A DNA stretch of 64,000 bases. Origin: Laburnicola sp. R22_1 (Eukaryota; Ascomycota; Dothideomycetes; Pleosporales; Didymosphaeriaceae). The position numbers and the translations under genes are program-made. The stretch spans positions 744,001 to 808,000 of the forward strand of contig JACONQ010000005.1 in the NCBI GenBank assembly GCA_014281115.1, read 5' to 3'. Below the pieces are notes generated by a model, which was not told the origin of the DNA, did not search any database, and saw only the letters and a list, made by a program, of their open reading frames with translations. Positions 1-11,319 of the stretch are shown here, piece after piece. Position 1 is the stretch's first letter. Each line of letters starts with the position of its first letter.

Positions 1-262
1 TTGCATTACTTTCCCGCACGCTTGCGCGCTGCTGCGTTGTGTGAGCTTGGAACTCTTGCTGTTGCTCCCTCGGTGTGGGGCCGAGAAAGCTGCTGTTCTG
101 AGGCCGAACAGGCTGTGGTGGCGGCATTGTCCTTGTGTCGGCGAGAAGGCGCTCTGCTGCTAACAGTCCAGCATCAGCGATCCCTCCCTCGTCATCGGAG
201 AGCTCCAGTAGGTCTTGTTGTTGAAAGTAAGTCACCTTCTCTTGCAACTCTTTGTCGGACAT
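1..262 (-). CDS. Partial hypothetical protein, N-terminal 87 residues
   Basis: An open frame runs on the minus strand from an ATG at 262 to the window edge without a stop, so only the first 87 codons are visible. The protein starts MSDKELQEKV, then has an acidic stretch around residues 19-27 (LELSDDEGG) and a Gln/Pro-rich, probably disordered segment. No domain is visible and I do not recognise the family. The plus-strand frame over the same bases is Cys/Arg/Leu-rich with no recognisable feature, so the minus frame is preferred on composition. It is divergently arranged with the GH16 gene. An intron inside the visible part cannot be excluded. Confidence 0.5.
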   Translation of the reverse strand, partial: MSDKELQEKVTYFQQQDLLELSDDEGGIADAGLLAAERLLADTRTMPPPQPVRPQNSSFLGPTPREQQQEFQAHTTQQRASVRESNA

Positions 263-971
263 GATGCAAAGTGAAGCGTGGACCAAGGAGACCAAGAGGT
301 TGAGGGAGCAAGAAAAGGTCGACCATTGGAAGCTGTTCGATATATGATATATATACAATGGGTAAGGTGCCTCAGTTAGCCAGCAATGTGAAGGTGTGCT
401 ACACGAAGGCAGCAGCAGGTTCGCGTTGGTGGTGGATCCATAGATGACGCGTGAGCACGTGCAGCTAGTATTAGATAAGCCAGCCGTTTCGAAACACCTG
501 CAAGCCCCAATGCTTAACCCCTTTCTACGTAGTGTGAAGACTCGAACGAGGATAGCAGCTCCCGAGGTCCCACGACGAGAACTTGAAGACATGAGCCCCA
601 AGGCTAACCGCTTTGGCATTCACCCAGCGACGCTAGTCGGGAGAAATACGGGGACAATCAAGTCGATGCACATGTGATTGGCCCCCAGCCCTGGAGACTG
701 GCATTGGCGCCTGAGCCTGGCGGCACACCAATAATAATTTCAAACGATAACTCCAAACTGCGCGTTCCCACCTGGTCGCGCGTGGCTGCTTTTCCTTTCT
801 ATAAACTCCCCAAGACGCTCTTCGGTCAGAATACCTTGAATCTCGACCTTTTCCTCCGCCAGCATGCCCTTAGCGTAGTCATCTCCTTTCCAGTCGTTTC
901 CTACCCGAAGCATCTTTTTCTGTATATTGTTTAATATATTGATTGTTTCCGTCATTTGGCCTTCCTACGCC
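263..971. other. Divergent intergenic region with promoter-like AT tract
   Basis: No convincing gene is seen between the partial minus-strand gene and the GH16 gene. A TATA-rich tract (tatatgatatatatac, about 340-356) lies about 80 bases upstream of the minus-strand ATG and could belong to its promoter. Short open frames at 444-934 lack domains and codon regularity. Core promoters are inferred only from position. Confidence 0.4.
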
Positions 972-2135
972 ATGGTAGCACCTCGACTTCACTCGCTCGT
1001 GGCTGCCTTGTGGCCTGTCGCACTGCTCCTTCAGCCCGTCCTTTCCGCCGAGTACGTAACGGCAGATTCAACGACGCCACGCGACAACTCCCCAAACTGT
1101 TCCTGCTATGTCGTCAAATCGGGTGCCGATTCGAACACTCCTGAATACTTCCAGTACTATCGCTTTTACGACTTCCGAAATCTCGCGGATAGGTCAGGAC
1201 AGTATATAAAAGCTCCGCCTATTGTCGACGACTGGGACGATGCGCCCGACATGGACGCCACTGCCGACGTTTTCGAATCCGATGCATGGAATAAGGACTG
1301 GGGGATCCAAGGTTGGAACAAGACCCCGAGTGAGAATTTCCCGACCCCAATCGTCAACTCACCCGGGAACGTGTTCCTGCAGCAAAACCCCGACAGCGAC
1401 GATGCCACCACGTACCTCACGCTCCGCACGAGCAAGACCGACGACTTCCAGACTGCAGCAGAAATTGAGAACGAACAGAAGAATATAATGCACATATCAA
1501 TGCGTATGTATGGAAGGGTCGTGGGAGACAAGGGAGCTGTTGCCGGGTTTTTTACCTTTTACGACGACGAGAACGAATCAGACATTGAAATTCTGACCAG
1601 GGATGCCAAAGATGTCATACGTTACACTAACCAGCCTGCCGTCGATGATGACGGCAACGAGGTCACGGCAGCATCTCACAAGATGTCCAAACTGCCGTCT
1701 TGGGACGAGTGGCAGACGCATCGCATTGACTGGCTTCCGAAGGACAGCTACTGGTATTTGAACGAGAAGCAAGTCGCTGCCAATACCTACTCGGTGCCCC
1801 GGAAGCCGAGCTATCTTGTAATCAACATGTGGTCGGACGGCGGAGAGTGGTCGGGAAACATGACTGATGGCGGCTCGGCAGAGTTCCACATCCAGTGGAT
1901 TGAGATGACCTTCAATACCAGCGGACCGGCGGAGGGTACGGATGCTTCCGACGAGAAGCGCGCGGTTGGGCTATTTGGAAAGAGAGAAGAGGAAGCCTGC
2001 AAAGTGGTGTGCAAGATTGACGATGTGAAGCAAAAAGGGACCCCAGAGATCGTCGACAGCATGGCGACACACGTGTCGCTGTCTTGGTGTGTTCTTGCAG
2101 TGGTCGGACTCACATCTTTATGGGTTGGTCTGTAG
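972..2135 (+). CDS. Secreted GH16-family glycoside hydrolase, probably GPI-anchored
   Basis: Single-exon gene of 387 residues. I chose the Met at 972 because it has a good context (gccATGg) and places a signal peptide right at the start: hydrophobic core at residues about 8-22, cleavage likely after LSA at 25. An upstream in-frame ATG at 927 would bury it. The catalytic signature of GH16 beta-glucanases/transglycosylases, E-x-D-x-E, is present at residues 202-206 (ESDIE). It is followed by the expected Trp-rich strand region (WDEWQTHRIDW, residues about 240-252) and a WSDGGEWSG loop. A hydrophobic last 23 residues (365-387) after a Lys/Cys-containing linker look like a GPI attachment signal. 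By family knowledge such proteins cut or remodel beta-1,3/1,4-glucans or chitin-glucan links in the cell wall. The exact substrate is not readable from the sequence. Confidence 0.85.
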   Translation: MVAPRLHSLVAALWPVALLLQPVLSAEYVTADSTTPRDNSPNCSCYVVKSGADSNTPEYFQYYRFYDFRNLADRSGQYIKAPPIVDDWDDAPDMDATADVFESDAWNKDWGIQGWNKTPSENFPTPIVNSPGNVFLQQNPDSDDATTYLTLRTSKTDDFQTAAEIENEQKNIMHISMRMYGRVVGDKGAVAGFFTFYDDENESDIEILTRDAKDVIRYTNQPAVDDDGNEVTAASHKMSKLPSWDEWQTHRIDWLPKDSYWYLNEKQVAANTYSVPRKPSYLVINMWSDGGEWSGNMTDGGSAEFHIQWIEMTFNTSGPAEGTDASDEKRAVGLFGKREEEACKVVCKIDDVKQKGTPEIVDSMATHVSLSWCVLAVVGLTSLWVGL

Positions 2136-2556
2136 ATGATGGCATGTGCGATTTGTACGATGAGAGGAAGAGCGTTCTAGCAATTCTTCGCCTGGCTAAG
2201 CATTCTCGGGCGCTTCCCCAGGTTGGTCGCCGTCCAATACGCCACCGTTTGTCTACCCCTCTCGCAATTCTTTATCATATTATGTCAACGTAAATCATAA
2301 CAATATCAACGGCAATCAGGATTCATTTTCTGGCGAGCAGTTTCACTGCACTACCTTTCACATTGAATGTTGGGGGGTGCCGTGTGGCGTCGGCAACGGG
2401 CGTGGGTGTCCTGACGCTGCAATGTAGAAGCTACCCCGCGCTGAACTGAACCTTGCCTAACTCACTATGTAAGCTCCAGGCACCGCCCACTTAAACCTCA
2501 TTTGACCCCTCCATCACACCCTCACACAGCCTGCAATACCGGAATCGCCTACCAAT
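2136..2556. other. Intergenic spacer between two plus-strand genes
   Basis: About 420 bases carrying the presumed 3' end of the GH16 gene and promoter of the peptidase gene. A pyrimidine-rich tract precedes the downstream ATG (ctcatttgacccctccatcac, around 2498). No RNA gene or repeat is evident. Confidence 0.4.
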
Positions 2557-4781
2557 ATGGCCGCCAGCATAGATTCGGAGACCTTGAAGCAGTATCTTGC
2601 GGATGACCCGCCTACGGTGGTCAGTCTTGCCATCAAGCCCCACTTTGAAGCTCTGAGCGACAAAGAGAAGCTCTATGCTCATCACCTTTCCGTGTAAGCT
2701 AGACACCATACATATGCACCTGTGACTCTGGCAGCTGATATCTGTAACAGAGCCTCTCTCGCCGGCACTCGTATCATCCTCCGCCAGTGCTCTCCCGAAG
2801 CTGAACCCATCTACGACTTCATCGTCGCGCTCCACAAACACTCCGATGGTGATTACTCCGCGCTTGCCCAAAAGGCGTGTCTTTCAAAGGAAGAAATCGG
2901 TGCCTATCTCAACTACGCTGCACAATTCCTGGGCAACATGGGCAACTATAAATCTTTTGGAGATTCCAAGTTCGTGCCGCGACTCGACCCTCGCCAGTTG
3001 AAGGCACTTTCTACTGTTTCCGAGAAGACCCTGGGGCTTTATGATCAATTCAAGGACGCTATATATGCGGGCAATGACATTGCGAAGCTGCATCTGGGAT
3101 ACCCAGGCGAAGGACATGTGTCTATGTACTACCCCAACAGCCCAGACATCACAAAGGAGGAGATTGCCGGCATCAGCGACTTCCTAGAAGGCAAGCGATT
3201 GTTGCCAGAAAATACTAGAGTACGAAAGACGAAGGAGGGCTTCGAGGTTCTCATTGCAAGTGCCCAAAAGGATCCGTCAGCAGCGGATAGGGACCTGGGG
3301 GAGAGTGAATGGACGCTAGATGATGGCAAGAAAGTCAAGCTTGTCTTCGGTGACTACTCGAAGGAGATGGAAACCATTGCGCATCACATCTTGGAAGCAA
3401 AGAAGCACGCTGCAAACGAGACGGAGGTCAAAATGATGGAGGAGTACGCGAAGAGCTTCACGACCGGTTCTTTAGAGGCCTTTAAGGAGTCTCAGCGACA
3501 CTGGATCAAGGACAAATGCCCTGCTGTAGAGAGCGACATAGGCTTCATCGAGACGTACCGCGATCCTCATGGTATTCGAGGAGAGTGGGAAGGTTTCGTC
3601 GCCACGGTGAACAAGGAGCGTACGCGGGCGTTCAGCAAGCTGGTCGAGTCTGCGCCGAAGCTCATTCCTTTGCTACCATGGGGTGAAGATTTCGAGAAGG
3701 ACACCTTCCTGAGCCCCGACTTCACATCGCTAGAGGTTCTAACATTTGCTGGTAGTGGGTGAGTGCCATAAATCATCGTGCCTAGTATCCATGGCTATTG
3801 CTAACACTGGTTAGTATCCCTGCAGGAATCAACATTCCGAACTATGATGATATCCGCCAGAACATCGGCTTCAAAAACGTGTCCCTCGGGAATGTTCTAT
3901 CTGCCAAAGCACCTGAGGAGAAAATACCGTTCATCAAGGATGCTGACCAGGAAACTTTTGCAAAGTACCGCGACCCAGCGTTCGAAGTTCAAGTCGGACT
4001 CCACGAGCTCCTCGGTCACGGTTGCGGCAAACTTCTCCAAGAAGAATCTCCCGGCAAGTACAACTTTGACATCAAGAACCCACCAGTCTCCCCCCTCACG
4101 GGCAAGCCCATCAAAACCTACTACAAGCCCGGTCAAACCTGGGGCTCCGTCTTCGGACCCATTGCCGCCTCGTACGAAGAATGTCGCGCAGAGTGCGTCG
4201 CCATGGCTCTCTCCTGCGAATTTCCCATTCTGCAACTATTCGGCTTCGGCAATGGACAAGAGGACATGAACAGTGAGGCCGGCAACGTGCTGTATACGGC
4301 CTACCTCCAGATGGCATTCGCGGGTATTTCTGCCCTCGAATTCTGGGACCCCAAGTCGCGCAAGTGGGGCCAAGCACACATGCAAGCGCGCTTCTCCATC
4401 CTGCGCACCTTCCTCAACGCCGGCGTCGAATTTTGTGAGCTCGAGTACACCGCCGACGATCTCTCCGACCTCACTATTCGTCTCGAGCGCAACCGTATCC
4501 TTGACCTAGGTCGTCAGGCTGTCAATGATTATTTACAGAAGTTGCATATCTACAAGAGCACGGCAGATTATGCGGCAGCCAAGAGGTTGTATGATGATAT
4601 TACCGACGTAGAGCCATTCTACGAAAATATGGTGCGGCCGGCGGTGCTGAAGAAGAAGAAGCCGAGGAAGGTGTTTGTGCAGGGTAATACGGTGGAGGAG
4701 GGTGGTAAGGCGGTGTTGAAAGAGTACGAGCCTAGTCCAAAGGGTTTGATCCAGAGCTATGCTGAGAGGGAGTATGTGTGA
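2557..4781 (+). CDS. Dipeptidyl peptidase III (zinc metallopeptidase M49)
   Basis: Three exons, 2557-2693, 2751-3758 and 3815-4781, total 2112 nt and 703 residues, close to the family's usual 700-740. Introns have gtaagc...aacag and gtgagt...gttag boundaries, the second with a gctaac branch site. The second splice restores the invariant stretch GSGIPAGINIPNYDD. The zinc-binding HELLGH motif lies at residues about 445-450, and the second metal motif EECRAE at about 502-507, both intact. M49 enzymes remove dipeptides from the N-terminus of small oligopeptides in the cytosol. No signal peptide is visible, consistent with that. The start is supported by an accaatATGgcc context and by alignment of the N-terminus with family members from memory. 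Symbol left empty because fungal naming varies. Confidence 0.95.
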
Positions 4782-5151
4782 GTGGGAATTTAGAGTTGAA
4801 GGTGCATCAAGGCGTTGGGTTGCATGTCTGGGCAGGCAGTTTTGCTTCCTGATAGACGCATTCAGGACTGCGCGCGATGATTCACGAGTAATGAGGGTTA
4901 AAAGTAGTCAAGGAAGGATCCTATGGAAGTTCACATGGCTTTCGGAGTTTCGCTAATTCCACACTCAATGCGCTTCCTTTTCATGGCTCGCTCTGGCGTG
5001 ATAATACTAAAATGATGTGATAACATCCCACCCTGTCTGGCTTCAATGCATAATGAAGTATCTACATCTATGATATTCTAAGAAGCTTGAGACATCTCAC
5101 TGTATATACGGACCCGAGTCTAAAATACACGTCTCCTTGCACGATTCCCCG
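4782..5151. other. Convergent intergenic spacer
   Basis: About 370 bases between the converging 3' ends of the M49 peptidase and the alpha/beta hydrolase genes. It should hold both 3' untranslated regions. I see no open frame with support, repeat or RNA gene. Confidence 0.4.
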
Positions 5152-6782
5152 CTACAACTTCGACTCCTTCTTCGCCAGCATCATGGTGTTCAACTCCTCA
5201 ACAAACCTCTCACTAAGCACGCTCCTCTCCACCCCCGTCTTCCCCTCCCACTCGGCCTCAGTCCTCCTCTCCCCATCCCAAAACCTCCCCATCTCCTTGC
5301 CCACCCAACTCGCCACATGCAGCGCACTCTCCTCCACCTTCTCCATAGGAATCAAATGCCCCGCCTCTTCCACCATGACATTCGCGACCCTCCCCTCCTT
5401 CGCGCCGCCACTACCACCGGGCCCCGAGCCCGTAAGCTCCATCTTCTCTGTTATCTGGACGGGGTCCTGCGTGAGGGAGCTGAGCGAGCCGAATATGTAG
5501 AGCACAGAGGGGCGGATGGAGGGTAGCTGGAGGAAGACGAGCATGGATTCGCCGCGGTAGAAGGGGGTTTGTGGGACGGAGAGGGGGACGAGATCGGGGT
5601 GGGTGCGGCGGTTTATCGCGGTGGGGTTTTGTTCCGAGTAGGTGGCAGAGGAGGGCTCGGTGTCGATGCCGGGGCGCAAGGCGAAGTTGGGCCGTAGGAA
5701 GGTCATTACTTCTTGGTGCTTGGTTGTCGTGAGGGTTACTGGTTTGGATTTGGGCAGGGCGGGCGCGAGCGTCGGGTCGCTGGATGTGGCGGCGGGAAGG
5801 GGGCCGGGTGTAGCGTTGGAGTCGTCGGGGTATAGGCGCGTGGGCATGTCTCGTAGACCGTGTTGGATCCAGCGGTCGAAGACTCGCTTGTCCCATGATT
5901 GGTAGAATTTACTTCGTAGCATGGACTTTGCGGCTTCTTCGCGAGAGGGCCACTTCTCACGCCGTCTTGCGGATGCGCGCGCGGGGGACACGTTTCCTTT
6001 GATGGTGACTCGGCGCTGGATGACGGGGTCAATGAGGATGAGGGTTTCGAAGAGGCGGGGGTGCAGCAGGGAGAGGTTTGCGAGTTGGCAGCCGCCCATG
6101 CTGTGGCCGACGCCGATGATGGGGCGGGGCATTTGGGCGCGGTACGTGTTGACCATGTGGAGGAGGTCGCGGCTGTGGTCGAGCCATGCCGCTACATTAT
6201 GTTAGAATCATGGATGGCAGGAGATGAGTTTGCTTCTGGATAGAGAAGCATGCAAGAGCGACTCACGGTCGTTTCCTAGCTTGTCTTCGTTCAGGACGCT
6301 GCTTTGGCCTTGATTGGCGACGTCTGCTATCCATATGCTGCGGATGTTGAAGGAATGCTGTTTTGAAATCTTGAGGAGTTCGTCCCAGAGGGGTTCGTAC
6401 AGTTCCTGGATGATTGTCAGAGGTGTGTTTCACTTATTCATGTGCTGTACTGTAAAATTCTCGTGGTGAACGTAACGATATTGTTCAATGCACAAGCAGG
6501 CCCTTTCATGCTGATAGTCGCTGAGTGGAGAGAGATTGAAAGGGAATAATGGAAGTATCTGTAACACAAGAGATAGAATGTATGTACCTTGGGAAACCCG
6601 TTCGCATGCGCCGCAATGATTGTGACATCTCCAGGCTTGGGATTAGGATTGTTCAGTGGCGTGTACTGCTTGATTGCCAGCTGTAGGACTTCATTCTGAT
6701 GAGTCGAGGTGGTCCGAGGGAAGCCACGGATATGCGTAGCGTCGAGCGTGTGCTCGTCGATGCGGAAGAAGTCCGTCGACAT
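5152..6782 (-). CDS. Peroxisomal alpha/beta-hydrolase (AKT2-like)
   Basis: Three exons on the minus strand, 6782-6588, 6405-6267 and 6191-5152, total 1374 nt and 457 residues. Introns use gtacat...ccag (182 bp) and gtgagt...gtag (75 bp). The N-terminal half has the HANGFPK oxyanion segment (residues about 59-65), and the nucleophile elbow GHSMGG places the catalytic Ser at 142. A later EEAGHLIPMEKVEES supplies the likely catalytic His at about 390. The protein ends in ESKL, a peroxisomal targeting signal type 1. Ser-hydrolases of this type with SKL ends include AKT2 of Alternaria host-selective toxin pathways and many uncharacterised fungal lipases/esterases. Here the neighbours are housekeeping genes, so a role in a toxin cluster is not suggested. 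Substrate unknown. Confidence 0.85.
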
Positions 6783-7334
6783 TCCGAGTGGAAGGTTTGT
6801 GAGATATCCAGCTTCTGGCTATGTTTGTAAATGCAGGTCAAGGATGCAGTCGATCAGCCTGTGTACGCGATAGATTCCAGTATTTCAAAGAGAATGAAGC
6901 TGAGAGAAAGGTCAACTTGCTGAGACGAAAAGCGATGCATGCAGGTCACGCTAATTGCTGTACGCGGCGGGCCGAGGTAAATCCCCACCTGGTCATGGGA
7001 TTGTCCTCAAACGCCTGAATGTACAGATGTACAGATAATTAGCATTGTCTTCAATGCTCACGTAGATCATGACTTGAATCTAAGGTTAAGCAACCAAAGA
7101 GCAATGGCAGCGTTCGACAGATTGGCGTGGAAACCAGCGGCACAGTAAAGAGGCGCTCCATGAATAGATGTCACGTCACGTGGACGACGCGACCGCAAGC
7201 GCGACCGGGGCGATCTCCACCAAGACACGCGCAGCGAGCCTCGAACATTAAAGTTCGACACGTTCGACACCACCCGCCTCCACAACCACGCCCCCACAGA
7301 CGACGCACTCGCAGTCGCAGTTGCAGCCGGCGCC
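6783..7334. promoter_or_regulatory. Divergent promoter region
   Basis: About 550 bases between the divergent starts of the hydrolase (minus) and BRCT gene (plus). It contains ordinary mixed-composition DNA, including C-rich tracts (ccacccgcctccacaaccac, about 7271) shortly before the BRCT start. A shared or bidirectional promoter is inferred from layout only. Small open frames here have no support. Confidence 0.4.
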
Positions 7335-10020
7335 ATGGAGGACACGACGATGCTGGAGGGCTCGCAGTTGCTCTTCCAAGACCTCACCTTTACAGTTATT
7401 CCAATGTCCCTTACGCAGGATCGCGTTATCGAAGTACGTTGGACGCGTTTTTGCTCGCATGGCGGCTTGCTAACAGTTGCCACAGATATCCGACAACATA
7501 AAAGCAGGCGGCGGCGACGTGAAACACTTCGATATCTCCGTCGGACGCATTCAAGACCTCCAAGAGGTGGACTACATCATCGCAGCCACCACCGACTTTC
7601 CCGATTACTACCGCGCGCTCGATGTCATGATACATGTTGTCAAACCCTCCTGGGTGGACGGCTGCTTGATCGTGAATAAGATCAAGAATCCAAGGGCATA
7701 CAGCCCCGACCCTGCCCTGTTCATGCACGACGTGGTGGTGTGCTGCGGCGAGGGCCTGCCCGAAGGCGACAAGGAAGCAATTGTTGGTGGCGTACTGGCA
7801 ATGGGGGGTCAACATGGTGCCCAACTATCGAAGCTCACTACACATTTGATTGCGCTCAGCATGGAAGACCCACGATGCGAGCTTGCTAACAGGAAGCGGC
7901 TACCACTCAGGATTGTCCTGCCTCACTGGTGAGCTTTGTGCTATTGTCGGACAATATGCGAAGCTAACGGTTACAGGTTCAACGACTGCCTCAAAGTGGG
8001 CCGGAGAGTGAACGAACGGCCGTACCTGTTACCAGATCCCGAGATCATGAGCTTAGAAGCCGGAGCTATCCCACCAACCGTCACGAGCGCAGACATTCGC
8101 GATGCGACCGATCCGGAACCTACCAAGCTGCCATCCTCTCCGCCGCCGGCACACCTTGCGAAGCCGCGTGAGATCGAAGCGTTTCACGGCAAGAAAGTCA
8201 TGCTTAGCAATGACCTCAACCTAAATAGTCGGCTAAAAGACGTTATTACGGGTCTTATCGAAGCAGGTGGTGGTACCATAACGACTGCTGTTGACAAAGC
8301 GGACATCTACGTCTGCAACTATCGGCAGGGTGCCGACTACGTCAATGCATCGCAGTCTAACAAAGATGTAGGCAACTTGAGTTGGCTATACTACATGATT
8401 ACCCACAACAAGTGGACGAACCCTATGCGCAGAATGATGCATTATCCGCGACCACCTCATGGGATTGGCAACTTCAAGAACTACAGGATCAGCATTTCTA
8501 GCTATACTGGCGAAGCACGCGTTTACCTTGAAAACTTGATCAAAGCCCTCGGGGCAAAGTTTACCAGGACATTCAAGCAGGACAACACGCATCTCATTAC
8601 AGCCCATCGGAATAGCGAAAAATGCGAAGCCGCCGAAGAGTGGGGTGTCCACATTGTCAACCACCTTTGGCTGGAAGATAGTTACGCGGAATGCAAAGAG
8701 AAAACCCTCACACTGGAACGCTACACGTACTTTCCTCCGCGTATGAACATGGGGGAAATATTAGGCTCGACCGAGATCAATCGCGACGCAGTCCGGAAAA
8801 TGTACTTTCCCAAGCGCAAGCCGACGAATCCGACGGAAGCCGAATCCATGCCAAACTCGACGGTTGGGGTGGATAGGTCGCATACTGATCAAGGGGCTCA
8901 TACCACTCCACTGGTAGAAAAGACTGGGAGACGGACCAAGTCTAGCGGCGATGCAGCAACACCTGCACCTGCTCGCACTTTCGGAGGCAAAGAGAACCAG
9001 ACACCAGGTACTGCGGGCAGCCGTGGAGCCAAAGATCGAGCCTTGTCAAATCTGCATAACGCGATGGAGGATGCGAACATGTACGAGAAAGAGGCCAAAC
9101 GAAAAGGTGGAGTGGTTCACGGCGGACGGCGACACAAAGACGACGAAGTAGCCGACAAGGGGAAAACGAAAGAACGGGACTCCACTATCAGCAAACGTCC
9201 CATCGATGATGTTGAGGCGGATGACGCTACTACTGAAGAAGAGACTGAGGAAGTAGGCCAGAGGAATAAGAAAGCGCGGAAAGAGAAGCTCGCACCGATC
9301 AAGTATCGCATGCTCGTTTCCGGTGATAAGCGGTGGCACGAGCAAGACGACAAGCTATCCAAAGACAAGGCACGCCTTCGTGAGCTTGGTCTCTTCATCA
9401 CAGATGATTTCAAGAAGGTGGACCTGCTTTGTGCTCCAAAGGTCGTGCGAACGTTGAAGTTCGTCGCGGCTCTTGCATGCAGCCCCACGCTTGTCAACAG
9501 CGACTACCTAAGCTACGCTCTCAAGCACAACAAGCTGCCTCCTCCAGAGAAGTATCCACTTGTAGATAAGGATTTCGAGGAACGGTACGATATCAATCTC
9601 TCCGATGCTCTCTCCCGCGCAGCACAAAACAAGCACCGTCTTCTGAAAGACTGGACTATATTCTGCACCACCGCTGTTAAGCCCTTCGATACATGGAACA
9701 ATATCATCATGGCCAACGGCGGCACATGCCAGATTTGGAAAGGTCGCCCAACAAAAGTTACGGCATCTAAGCGCAAGATCGAAGCACAGCCCAAAGAAGT
9801 GTCGCAGAATCTTCAAGAAGACGAGGGCGATATATTGTACCTTATCTCGGAACCTCTCAAAGGCGAGATTGAAATGTGGAAGAAGTTTAGGGAGCTGGCC
9901 CATCATCATGATATGGTCCCAAGGATTGTGAAGACAGAGTGGCTGCTCTACGTGACAATGGCGCAGAAGATGCATTGGAATCCTGAGTGGGAGCTCAGCG
10001 AGGAGAAGCTTCAGGAATAA
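7335..10020 (+). CDS. Rtt107/Brc1-like multi-BRCT DNA-damage scaffold
   Basis: Three exons, 7335-7433, 7486-7928 and 7977-10020, total 2586 nt and 861 residues, matching Rtt107/Brc1 length. Splice sites are gtacgt...cacag and gtgagc...tacag with gctaac branch sites. Four BRCT-like units fill residues about 8-105, 106-205, 245-340 and 345-440, each ending in a Trp-containing helix (PSWVDGCL, LPHWFNDCL, LSWLYYMIT, NHLWLEDSY). A charged, low-complexity linker follows (about 440-620) with a basic KKARKEK nuclear signal. A C-terminal BRCT pair spans about 620-860 (YRMLVSGDK; TEWLLYVTMAQ). In yeasts this family binds gamma-H2A through the C-terminal pair and scaffolds Slx4 and Smc5/6 at stalled forks. 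That function is inferred here from domain architecture. Confidence 0.8.
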
Positions 10021-10412
10021 TCTTTGTCGCGGGTCCGATTGACGACATGATGACTGGGTAGAGTTTTAGGCGTATGGATAGGATATATGCATTTGCATCT
10101 GGGTCGCGTTTCGGCTATGCAAACTATGAATCGCATGCTCGAGTACGCATGGTAGTATAAGGCATCTCTTCGTATCTTCGTCTGGATGTTTATTCGTTTC
10201 GAGGGGTAGCTTGGGGGCGCTGGGCTTCGGCTTGATATCTTTCCATCTTCGCTAGTTTCGAGCCTGTGCAGCATTAGCGAGGAGCATTGTCGATGAATTC
10301 ATAGTATAATACCACTCAAACAAGTTGTCATTGCAACATTCATCCTCTCGTCCAAGAGGTATCTTTCCCTCGTCACACAACCATGTTCCCAACCAACAAG
10401 CCACACCCTCCC
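10021..10412. other. Convergent intergenic spacer
   Basis: About 390 bases between the 3' ends of the BRCT gene and the Vps25 gene. It presumably contains both 3' untranslated regions. Nothing else is supported. Confidence 0.4.
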
Positions 10413-11105
10413 TCAAAAGAACTTAACTCCCTCTGACCCCTCCCCCCCAAAAATCTGCGCCTTTCCCCTCTTAACACAAACCTGCAAACTCTTCATCAAC
10501 AACTCCCCATCCATGCCATGAAACTCCTCCCTCCTCGTCGCATCGCTCTCCCCAATCTCATACAAGGTGACCACGCTCCCCCTCTGCCCCGTCCGCTCAA
10601 TCCACTCCTCCAAACACGCAGCCCACTCCTCGGGCCGACGCCAATATATCCACGCCTTAGCCTCGCCCTCGCCGCCGTCCGCGGCTGCTGTACCAGCTCC
10701 GGTCTTGACTTTGGCCGTCTTCCCGCTGCCTATCCACTCGGCGCGGTTCCCGCCTTCGGCACTCGCCATCCACGATATCACCATGCGCGCATCTTTGAGC
10801 GACAGCTTTCGGGAAATTTGCGCGTTGGAGAAGAGAGGCGTGGGGAGGGCGTCGACGAGGGTGAGCGCGAAGAGGCGGTTGTGGCGGCAGTAAGATTGGA
10901 TGAGTGTGGACCAGGAGTTTAGTTGTGAGGAGAGGGTTGTGGGGTTCGGTTGGAGGGTGAAAAACGGGGGGAAGGCGTAGATTGCGGGGAATGGGAAGGC
11001 GGTTAGGTCGGCGGTGGTGGTGGTGGTGTTGGATGCGTCGGTTGCGGCGGTGGAAGGTGGAAGTGGAGGTTGGGGTGTTTCTGGGTGGGAGGCTGTGGAT
11101 GTCAT
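10413..11105 (-). CDS. VPS25: ESCRT-II subunit Vps25
   Basis: Intronless, 230 residues from the Met at 11105. A longer in-frame ATG exists at 11294 but would add 63 residues of no family relevance. The first 35 residues are Ser/Thr/Pro-rich. The Vps25 core then begins with FPFPAIYAFPPFFTLQPN, the PPxF-type segment that binds Vps22/Vps36. Two winged-helix domains follow: residues about 35-135 with LSSQLNSWSTLIQSYCR, and about 150-230 with IYWRRPEEWA and a C-terminal GEGSEGVKFF, the usual type of end for the family. A Gly/Ala/Lys-rich insertion separates them. ESCRT-II helps sort ubiquitinated membrane proteins into multivesicular endosomes. Family length is 175-205 in yeast and human; the surplus is the disordered N-terminus and the insertion. 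Confidence 0.9.
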   Translation of the reverse strand: MTSTASHPETPQPPLPPSTAATDASNTTTTTADLTAFPFPAIYAFPPFFTLQPNPTTLSSQLNSWSTLIQSYCRHNRLFALTLVDALPTPLFSNAQISRKLSLKDARMVISWMASAEGGNRAEWIGSGKTAKVKTGAGTAAADGGEGEAKAWIYWRRPEEWAACLEEWIERTGQRGSVVTLYEIGESDATRREEFHGMDGELLMKSLQVCVKRGKAQIFGGEGSEGVKFF

Positions 11106-11319
11106 TGCGGCGACGGAGGAAGAGGTGGTACGCTTGGGGTGTTGAAGAGCGCACCAGGTCTTTGAGGTCTTGAGTGGTGATGCGCGCGGGGAAGGTCGGA
11201 GGTTAGCTTGGTGCTTTGGTGGGGCTGGGTAACTCAGCCCTAGGTATCTTGGCAAATATTCTGCATGGAACCCATTGTTGAACTCATTCCGCATCTATTT
11301 GAACTTTTTGGAAGACCCT

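Noticed and set aside
927..971. Upstream ATG at 927 as start of the GH16 protein
   Set aside because: It would put 15 extra residues before the signal peptide and has a poor start context, while 972 has gccATGg.
10518..10922. Plus-strand open frames opposite VPS25
   Set aside because: GC-rich shadows of a recognised gene.
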